Positions 58,303 to 64,000 of a stretch of 64,000 bases of DNA are shown here, piece after piece; position 1 is the stretch's first letter, and each line of letters opens with the position of its first letter. The position numbers and the translations under genes are program-made. The stretch covers positions 590,822 to 654,821 of the forward strand of contig NZ_QXXQ01000001.1 of NCBI RefSeq assembly GCF_003570715.1. The letters run 5' to 3'. The notes beneath the pieces are model-generated. The model did no database searches and was not told the origin of the DNA. It worked only from the letters and a program-made list of their open reading frames with translations. The DNA is from Gemmobacter lutimaris (lineage in GTDB: Bacteria; Pseudomonadota; Alphaproteobacteria; Rhodobacterales; Rhodobacteraceae).

Positions 58303-60116
58303 TGTGCGGTATTGTCGGGGTTCTGGGAAACCATCATGTTGCGCCCCTGCTGGTCGAGGCGCTGAAACGGCTGGAATATCGCGGCTATGACAGCGCCGGG
58401 ATCGCCACAGTGAACGAGGGGCGGCTGGATCGCCGCCGGGCTGTGGGCAAGCTGGTAAACCTGTCAGACCTGCTGGTGCACGAGCCGCTGACCGGGCGGT
58501 CGGGTATCGGCCACACCCGGTGGGCGACCCATGGTGCGGCAACCGTGGCCAATGCGCATCCGCACCGCGCCGGGAATGTCGCCGTGGTGCATAACGGTAT
58601 CATCGAGAACTACCGCGATCTGCGGGCCGAACTGACGTCCGCAGGTTACAGCTTCGAGTCCGAGACCGACACCGAAACCGTCGCCCTGCTGATGCGGCAC
58701 GAACTGGCACAGGGCCGCACCCCGGCCGAGGCGACGGCCCGCATCCTGCCACGCCTGCACGGCGCCTTTGCCTTGTGCTTCCTGTTCGAGGGCGAAGACG
58801 ATCTGATAATCTGCGCCCGGAAGGGCTCGCCTCTCGCCATCGGGCACGGAGATGGCGAGATGTTCGTGGGCTCGGACGCCATCGCACTGGCGCCGATGAC
58901 CGACCGCATCACCTATCTGGAGGAAGGCGACTGGGCGGTGATCACCCGCAAGGGCGCCGAGATCTTCGATTCCGAAGGCCGCCATGCCAATCGCGCGATG
59001 ACCCGCATCCAGATCGACGCGACCCGCATCGAAAAGGCGGGCTTCAAGCATTTCATGGCGAAGGAAATCGCCGAACAGCCGGTGGTGCTGGCCGATGCGC
59101 TGCGCCACTATCTGCGCGACGGCGGGTTGAACCTGCCGGCCGAGGTGGATTTCAACGGCGTGGACCGGCTGACACTGGTGGCCTGTGGCACCGCGCATTA
59201 CGCCTGCCATGTGGCGAAATACTGGTTTGAAAGCCTTGCTGGCCTGCCTTGCGACATCGACATCGCGTCGGAGTTCCGTTACCGTGCGCCGCCTTTGTCG
59301 GAACGCGGCTGGGCGGTTTTCGTCAGCCAGTCCGGCGAAACCGCCGATACGCTGGCGGCGCTGCGCTATGCGCAAGACAAGGTGGCGCGCACGCTTGCAG
59401 TGGTGAATGTCACAACCTCCTCCATCGCGCGGGAATGCGATGTGACGCTGCCGATCATGGCGGGGGTCGAGGTCGGCGTCGCCTCGACCAAGGCCTTCAC
59501 CTGCCAGTTGACCGTGCTGCTGGCACTGGCGCTGAAGGCCGCACAGGATCGCGGCCGTCTGACCGAAGCACAACTGTCGGCGCATCTGGCCGACCTGCGG
59601 CTGCTGCCGGGGCTGATGAATGCAGTGCTGACCCTTGCACCCGAGATCGAGGCACTGGCCGAAGAACTTGCCAAGGCGCAGGACGTGCTGTTCCTCGGTC
59701 GGGGGGCGATGTATCCGCTGGCGCTGGAAGGCGCGCTGAAGCTTAAGGAAATCAGCTATATCCATGCCGAAGGCTATGCCAGCGGCGAGCTGAAACATGG
59801 TCCCATCGCGCTGATCGACGCCAGTGTTCCGGTGCTGGTTCTGGCCCCGCGCGATGCGCTGTTCGAAAAGACCGTGAGCAACATGCAGGAGGTCATGGCG
59901 CGTCATGGCCGCGTGTTGCTGCTGTCGGATCAGCCCGGCGTGGCCGAGGCAGGCGCCGAATGCTGGCGCTGCCTGACGCTTCCGCAGGTGCCCGACCTGC
60001 TGGCCCCGATCCTTTATGCCGTGCCTGCGCAATTGCTCGCCTATCATACCGCCATTGCGAAGGGCACCGATGTCGATCAGCCGCGCAATCTGGCGAAATC
60101 CGTAACCGTGGAATAG
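58302..60116 (+). CDS. glmS: Glutamine--fructose-6-phosphate aminotransferase (isomerizing)
   Basis: 604 residues. The class II amidotransferase nucleophile is Cys2 (MCGIVGVLGN), with the RWATHG and GNETD-like segments of the glutaminase domain. Two SIS domains follow: SQSGETADT, VTTSSIARECD, LFLGRGAMYPLALEGALKLKEISY and HGPIALID. Catalyses the first step of hexosamine synthesis and feeds GlmU. Coupled to glmU by a 1-base overlap (TAATG). Confidence 0.98.
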   Translation: MCGIVGVLGNHHVAPLLVEALKRLEYRGYDSAGIATVNEGRLDRRRAVGKLVNLSDLLVHEPLTGRSGIGHTRWATHGAATVANAHPHRAGNVAVVHNGIIENYRDLRAELTSAGYSFESETDTETVALLMRHELAQGRTPAEATARILPRLHGAFALCFLFEGEDDLIICARKGSPLAIGHGDGEMFVGSDAIALAPMTDRITYLEEGDWAVITRKGAEIFDSEGRHANRAMTRIQIDATRIEKAGFKHFMAKEIAEQPVVLADALRHYLRDGGLNLPAEVDFNGVDRLTLVACGTAHYACHVAKYWFESLAGLPCDIDIASEFRYRAPPLSERGWAVFVSQSGETADTLAALRYAQDKVARTLAVVNVTTSSIARECDVTLPIMAGVEVGVASTKAFTCQLTVLLALALKAAQDRGRLTEAQLSAHLADLRLLPGLMNAVLTLAPEIEALAEELAKAQDVLFLGRGAMYPLALEGALKLKEISYIHAEGYASGELKHGPIALIDASVPVLVLAPRDALFEKTVSNMQEVMARHGRVLLLSDQPGVAEAGAECWRCLTLPQVPDLLAPILYAVPAQLLAYHTAIAKGTDVDQPRNLAKSVTVE

Positions 60117-60129
60117 CAAGGCAGAAGCA

Positions 60130-60687
60130 ATGGCAAAGCAGTTTGACGGTTTCACCGAGGATCACCGCGCCTTCATCGCGGAACAGCCGCTGTTTTTCGT
60201 GGCGACCAGCGCGCCGGGCGCGCGGCTGAACCTCAGCCCGAAGGGAATGGATTCGCTGCGCGTGACCGGGACGAACCGGCTTTTGTGGCTCAACGTCACC
60301 GGCTCGGGGAACGAGACGGCGGCGCATCTGCCGCTGGACCCGCGCATGACGGTAATGTGGTGCAGCTTCGGCACGCGGCCGCTGATCCTGCGCGCCTATG
60401 GCACGGCGCGGACGGTGCACCGCGGCGATGCCGACTGGCCCGCGCTGGCGGCAGAACTGCCCGACGTGCCCGGCGCGCGGCAGGTGTTCGACATGACGGT
60501 GGAGATGGTGCAAACCTCCTGCGGCTTCGCCGTGCCCTTCATGGAGGCTCCGCGCGAACGCCCGGTGCTGCGCAACTGGGCCGAACAGAAGGGCGAGGCC
60601 GGTCTGGCCGCCTATTGGGACGAAAAGAACCGCACCTCGATCGACGGGCTGTCCACCGGCATCGGCGCCAATCTGGGTGAGGATTAA
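60130..60687 (+). CDS. Pyridoxamine 5'-phosphate oxidase-family protein
   Basis: 185 residues. The N-terminal half has FVATSAPGARLNLSPKGMDSLRV, LLWLNVTGSGNETAAHL, and the PPOx-like split-barrel pattern. The C-terminal YWDEKNRTSIDGLSTGI is conserved in a subfamily of flavin or F420-type proteins. The exact activity is unknown. It lies 13 bases downstream of glmS and may be cotranscribed. Its 3' end overlaps the convergent lipoprotein gene by four bases. Confidence 0.85.
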   Translation: MAKQFDGFTEDHRAFIAEQPLFFVATSAPGARLNLSPKGMDSLRVTGTNRLLWLNVTGSGNETAAHLPLDPRMTVMWCSFGTRPLILRAYGTARTVHRGDADWPALAAELPDVPGARQVFDMTVEMVQTSCGFAVPFMEAPRERPVLRNWAEQKGEAGLAAYWDEKNRTSIDGLSTGIGANLGED

Positions 60688-61100
60688 CCGCCCGACAAAA
60701 GCGCGCGGATCTGGCCGTCCAGCGCAGTAATGGCCGGATTCGGGCAGCCCGCCGCATAGCGAATTTCACGCTCCGGCCCGGCGTAAAGGATCGTGTCGGC
60801 GCCGTAGTCCTCGCAAATCTCGGACGTGAGCTGCGATTTCGGAATCGGATGGGCGAGGATGTAATCCCGCGCCGCCGCAAAGGCACCGGGGCGCAACTGT
60901 TTCACCGTACGTTGGCTCTTGTCCGAAAACGGGCCCGAAATCGCAGTCACCGCCCTGTCATCCGGGGTCAGCACAAGGCGGGTGGAGCCGGAAAACGCCC
61001 CGCCGCTGGAAAGCTCGATCCGCTCGCCATCGGCAGGCGGGTCAGGCGAAACACAGGCCGCAAGAGCAAGACAAAACGAGGCAGCGAACAGGTGGCGCAT
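60684..61100 (-). CDS. Small lipoprotein of unknown function
   Basis: 138 residues with signal CLALAACVS (lipobox LAAC). The mature chain holds two further Cys (EICEDYGAD and AAGCPNP) that could form a disulfide. No known domain. GGAGGGTCCG precedes the ATG at 61100. The longer frame upstream lacks a signal peptide. Confidence 0.75.
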   Translation of the reverse strand: MRHLFAASFCLALAACVSPDPPADGERIELSSGGAFSGSTRLVLTPDDRAVTAISGPFSDKSQRTVKQLRPGAFAAARDYILAHPIPKSQLTSEICEDYGADTILYAGPEREIRYAAGCPNPAITALDGQIRALLSGG

Positions 61101-61221
61101 CGGACCCTCCGTCATCATGGCGCAAAGCATCCGCCTGCCCTGCCCTTCGGTCAAGGGGTGACAAAGCACTGGCCTTCGCTGTCGTGGCTGCTAGATCGGG
61201 AAGACCAGACAGGAGCCGCCG

Positions 61222-61905
61222 ATGATCGACACCGCCACCGCCCTTGCACAACTGGAAGCCGCTGCTGATCCCGCGAAGGCGCCGGAAATGGCAGCCTATC
61301 ACAAGGCCGGGCGCCGCTATCTGGGCGTAACCGTGCCCGAAATCGACGCACTGGCCAAGGCCTGGCGCGAGGAAGTGACGGCAGAGGAACGGCTGGCGCT
61401 GGCCGAAGGTCTGTGGCGCAGCGATGTGCATGAGGGCCGCGTGGCGGCGGCGAAGCTGCTGACGCAGGCCCGCATCCGGCCCGACGAGGCGGTTTGGCAG
61501 ATGATCTGTGGCTGGGTGCCCGAGTTCGACGCCTGGGCGATTGCCGATCACGCCTGCAAGGCGGGCGAAAAGCGGGTGATGGCCGATCTTGCGCGGCTCG
61601 ATACGGTGGAAAGCTGGACCCAAAGCCCGCTGATGTGGCAGCGCCGTGCGGCGCTGGTCATCACCCTGCCGCTGACCAAGCTGAATTTCCCCAAACCGGC
61701 AGAGCTTGAGGCGCGCGAACGCGTGCTGGGCTGGGCGGCGGGTTATGTGCAAGACGGCGACTGGTTCATCCAGAAGGCCATCGCCTGGTGGCTGCGTGAT
61801 CTGTCGAAACACGATGCCGCACGGGTCGAGGCGTTTCTGGCCGAGCATGGCGCCGGGATGAAAGCCTTCGCCCGGAAAGAGGCCGCGAAACATTTGCCCC
61901 GCTAA
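61222..61905 (+). CDS. DNA alkylation repair (AlkD-like) HEAT-repeat protein
   Basis: 227 residues, all-helical. The pattern of VTVPEIDALAKAW, DVHEGRVAAAKLL, AWAIADHACKAG, and WQRRAALV-TLPL, then QKAIAWWLRDLSKHD near the C-terminus, fits the AlkD/DNA alkylation repair family that removes alkylated bases by HEAT-like repeats. The catalytic Asp and Trp residues are plausible in the last blocks, but I cannot confirm activity. CAGGAG precedes the ATG. Confidence 0.85.
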   Translation: MIDTATALAQLEAAADPAKAPEMAAYHKAGRRYLGVTVPEIDALAKAWREEVTAEERLALAEGLWRSDVHEGRVAAAKLLTQARIRPDEAVWQMICGWVPEFDAWAIADHACKAGEKRVMADLARLDTVESWTQSPLMWQRRAALVITLPLTKLNFPKPAELEARERVLGWAAGYVQDGDWFIQKAIAWWLRDLSKHDAARVEAFLAEHGAGMKAFARKEAAKHLPR

Positions 61906-61908
61906 GGC

Positions 61909-63009
61909 TCAGACCAGCGTCCAGCGGGTCAGCACATCGGCGCCGACCGGGGTCGTCTCAATACGCCGCAAGCGTGGTGCATCGGCCAGCGCCTTCAGCC
62001 CCAACGGACCAAGCGCCGCGCGCCCCTCTGCCCCGATCAACGCACCGGCGCCGAAATGCGCAAGCTCATCCACCAACCCGTCGTGGATCAGGACGGCAGC
62101 CAGATCAGCGCCGCCCTCGCAGAAGACGCGGGTCAGGCCGCGCCCTGCCAGCGCCTGCATCGCGGCGCGCAGATCGGCGTGGCCGTCGACCTCGGGCACC
62201 GCGATCAGTTCGGCCCCCGTGGCGGCCCATGCGGCGCGGGCGGCGTCTGACGCGGTCGCGGTATGGATCAGCCAGACCGGCACTTGCCGCGCGCTGCGAC
62301 CAAGGCGACTGCCGGGGCTGTGACTCAACCGACTGTCAATCACGATGCGCACCGGCTGTCGCACAGACCCCATGTCGCGCACCGTCAGGTCGGGGTCATC
62401 GGCCCGTGCTGTGCCCGATCCCACCATCACGGCATCGTGGCGCATCCGCATGGCATGGACAGCGCGCCGTGCCTCGGCCCCGGTGATCCAGCGGCTTTCG
62501 CCGCTCGCCGTGGCGATGCGGCCATCCAGCGTAGTGGCGAGCTTCAGCGTAACGAAGGGCAGCCCCTGTTCGACGCGCTTCAGAAACCCGGCCTGCAAGG
62601 CGCGCGCCTCGGTGGCGCAGATGCCTTCGGTCACCGCGATGCCTGCCGCCCGCAGCATGGCATGCCCGCGCCCCGCCACGCGCGGGTCGGGATCGGTCAG
62701 CGCCGTGACCACCCGAGCCACGCCAGCGGCGATAAGCGCCTCGGCACAGGGCGGGGTCTTGCCGTGATGGGCACAGGGTTCCAGCGTGACATAGGCGGTC
62801 GCGCCACGCGCCGCCTCGCCTGCCTGATCGAGTGCCCGGCGTTCGGCGTGGGGGCGGCCACCCGGCTGGGTCCAGCCGCGCCCCACTACACGGCCCCCAC
62901 CGGGACCGTTGGTCACGATGACACAACCCACCGCCGGATTGGGCCAGGTATTGCCCAGTCCTCGCGCCGCCAGCGCGAGGGCAGAGCGCATATAGGCCGC
63001 GTCGTTCAC
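61909..63009 (-). CDS. ribD: Bifunctional riboflavin biosynthesis protein RibD
   Basis: 366 residues: an N-terminal deaminase domain ([10 protein letters not shown], zinc-site HAERRALD and [12 protein letters not shown]) and a C-terminal reductase domain ([39 protein letters not shown]). Carries out two early steps of riboflavin synthesis. The ATG overlaps the nrdR stop by four bases, so it follows nrdR in one unit. Only three bases separate it from the convergent AlkD-like gene. Confidence 0.96.
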   Translation of the reverse strand: MNDAAYMRSALALAARGLGNTWPNPAVGCVIVTNGPGGGRVVGRGWTQPGGRPHAERRALDQAGEAARGATAYVTLEPCAHHGKTPPCAEALIAAGVARVVTALTDPDPRVAGRGHAMLRAAGIAVTEGICATEARALQAGFLKRVEQGLPFVTLKLATTLDGRIATASGESRWITGAEARRAVHAMRMRHDAVMVGSGTARADDPDLTVRDMGSVRQPVRIVIDSRLSHSPGSRLGRSARQVPVWLIHTATASDAARAAWAATGAELIAVPEVDGHADLRAAMQALAGRGLTRVFCEGGADLAAVLIHDGLVDELAHFGAGALIGAEGRAALGPLGLKALADAPRLRRIETTPVGADVLTRWTLV

Positions 63010-63476
63010 TCCTCGGTCTTTTCCTGCGCGGGACGCAATTCCGAGACGAATTTGTCGAAATCGTCAGCAGCCTGGAAGTTCTTGTAAACGCTGGCGAAAC
63101 GCACATAGGCGACCGTGTCGATCCGCGCGAGGCTTTCCATCACGATCTCGCCGATGATGCGCGAGGAGATGTCGGTCTCGCCCATGCTTTCCAGCCGCCG
63201 CACGATGCCCGAGATCATCTGGTCGATGCGTTCGGGGTCGATGGGGCGCTTCTGCATGGCGATGCGGATGGACCGCTCCAGCTTGTCGCGGTCGAAATCC
63301 TCCCGCTTACCCGAGGTCTTGATGACCACGAGGTCGCGAAGCTGCACACGTTCATAAGTGGTGAAGCGGCCGCCACAAGCAGGGCAGAAGCGCCGTCGCC
63401 GGATCGAGACGTGATCTTCGGCGGGGCGGCTGTCCTTCACCTGGGTGTCGATATTGCCGCAGAATGGGCAGCGCAT
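63006..63476 (-). CDS. nrdR: Transcriptional repressor NrdR
   Basis: 156 residues. A zinc ribbon (CPFCGN...[17 protein letters not shown]) binds NrdR boxes of ribonucleotide reductase genes. An ATP-cone (residues about 49-139: [30 protein letters not shown]) senses ATP/dATP. Start ATG at 63476; a longer frame would add 16 residues. A DnaA-box-like 9-mer lies 67 bases upstream. Confidence 0.97.
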   Translation of the reverse strand: MRCPFCGNIDTQVKDSRPAEDHVSIRRRRFCPACGGRFTTYERVQLRDLVVIKTSGKREDFDRDKLERSIRIAMQKRPIDPERIDQMISGIVRRLESMGETDISSRIIGEIVMESLARIDTVAYVRFASVYKNFQAADDFDKFVSELRPAQEKTEE

Positions 63477-63785
63477 GGCCGTCCCCCTTGTCCTGTCTGT
63501 TCTGCCTCGTTGTCCGGGGTTCACCTTGGCTTTGGGCCCCAGTTATCCACAGACCCTAGCGCAGAACCCCAGCCTTCGCCCAGAGGCAATTTTGCGACAC
63601 CGCATCTTGGGGCGGCAGACTGTGGCGCAACGGACTCAGCGCCATCAGTGTCCTGCGCTGGCTGTAGCTGTAGCGTGACTGGGTGTAGCGTGACGGCAAA
63701 AGCTGCAGAGTTTTACAATGAATCCTGCAGCAGAGCGATTTTCGGCTCAGACGATAAAAGGGGCGTATAAGCCTGCTTTGAGGCT
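63477..63785. other. Intergenic region between nrdR and the right-edge gene
   Basis: 309 bases without a supported gene. It holds the DnaA-box 9-mer (63543-63551) and a 15-base-period direct repeat of TGTAGCGTGAC (63669-63679, 63684-63694). It is clearly more AT-rich to the right (63695-63770). A short minus-strand frame across it lacks a protein-like pattern. It may contain the nrdR promoter and the terminator of the right-hand gene. Confidence 0.5.
63543..63551. promoter_or_regulatory. Perfect DnaA-box 9-mer upstream of nrdR
   Basis: TTATCCACA, a perfect match to the strong DnaA box. Only one copy was noticed here, so it is not an origin; it could couple nrdR to the cell cycle. Confidence 0.5.
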
Positions 63786-64000
63786 TTACCCCATTATCGC
63801 GCCACACTGTTTTGCGGCCCAGCGTTCGGCGCGGGCGAGTTCGGTGCCGGACAGCATGTGGTCGATGATGAGGAGGCCGTAGAGCCGCATTCCGGCGAAG
63901 AGGCCCGCGCCGTCACGGGCGCCGATCATCAGCCCGGCGTTCAGGGCGGTCATCACGCCGGGGGGAGTTTCGGCCGCCACCTGCACCCCGTTCACCCGCA
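63786..64000 (-). CDS. 3' end of a gene with a possible LamG-like C-terminus
   Basis: Only the last 70 or so codons lie in the window; the frame is open to the right edge. The ending ...FAGMRLYGLLIIDHMLSGTELARAERWAAKQ resembles the C-termini of LamG/concanavalin-like domains found in phage-type or surface proteins of Rhodobacterales. This is a pattern impression only. The nearest start codon is a GTG at 63995, but the true start lies outside. Confidence 0.5.
   Translation of the reverse strand, partial: RVNGVQVAAETPPGVMTALNAGLMIGARDGAGLFAGMRLYGLLIIDHMLSGTELARAERWAAKQCGAIMG

Noticed and set aside
63543..63551. Replication origin near nrdR
   Set aside because: Only one DnaA 9-mer is seen, with no AT-rich unwinding cluster or dnaA/parAB neighbours.
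63556..63807. Short minus-strand frame across the AT-richer spacer
   Set aside because: Its sequence derives from the local direct repeat, it overlaps the right-edge gene end, and it has no ribosome site or protein-like pattern.

Overview
The window is about 64 kb of GC-rich chromosome from an alphaproteobacterium, most likely a member of the Rhodobacterales (Rhodobacter, Gemmobacter, Tabrizicola or Paracoccus-like). The basis is the 14-gene complex I operon with the extra small reading frames and terminal birA known from Rhodobacter and Paracoccus, the C-terminally extended NuoE, the tat-DUF815 cluster, and protein sequences typical of that order. No rRNA, tRNA, CRISPR array or insertion sequence was seen. 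Genes are packed tightly, with many 1-16 bp overlaps.

Layout. 0.2-5.8 kb (+): complete urease operon ureD-A-J-B-C-E-F-G, with a HupE/UreJ nickel permease between ureA and ureB. 5.9-8.7 kb (+): surE-pcm-nlpD-like, the order also found in gammaproteobacteria. 8.8-11.3 kb (-): tatA-tatB-tatC-DUF815 ATPase. 11.4-22.7 kb: mixed housekeeping and accessory genes (a small ABM-like enzyme with a WYL regulator, an orphan FbpC-type ATPase, an atypical SDR, a Hint-domain protein, a phytase-like esterase, prfC with an Ada-like cysteine protein, a GT2-like glycosyltransferase, a DEAD-box helicase). 22.7-44.3 kb (-): the nuo operon, order nuoA-B-C-[sulfotransferase]-D-E-[DUF5337]-F-[lipoprotein]-[membrane protein]-G-[lipoprotein]-H-[methyltransferase]-I-[CMD-family]-J-K-L-M-N, followed by birA, coaX and the RNase J gene. 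44.5-54.1 kb: leucine/isovalerate degradation (liu): liuB-thermonuclease-nitronate monooxygenase-liuD-GST-liuE-liuC on the minus strand, with liuA also minus but separated by a plus-strand ompW-like gene that carries an FNR-type box. 54.3-63.5 kb: creA, a DegT aminotransferase, gph, glmU-glmS, a PPOx-like protein, a small lipoprotein, an AlkD-like protein and ribD-nrdR. The right edge holds the 3' end of a gene with a possible LamG-like C-terminus.

How the parts work together. UreABC with its maturation proteins and a Ni permease makes a self-contained urea hydrolysis unit. The Tat genes supply folded-protein export. The nuo cluster makes NADH:quinone oxidoreductase, and the liu genes take isovaleryl-CoA to acetyl-CoA and acetoacetate. 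glmU/glmS supply UDP-GlcNAc.

The most unusual signals are: (i) a GC-hairpin/GAGGATATTT dispersed repeat in four copies, one of which is translated as the C-terminal tail of the nitronate monooxygenase; (ii) an intact sulfotransferase and a methyltransferase stitched into the nuo operon by start/stop overlaps; (iii) a pair of perfect AT-rich hairpins between liuE and liuC; (iv) an FNR-like box and an AT-rich palindrome in the liuB/ompW divergent region; (v) an uncharacterised Ada-like cysteine protein translationally coupled to prfC. I did not find a defence island or a clearly new multi-gene system.
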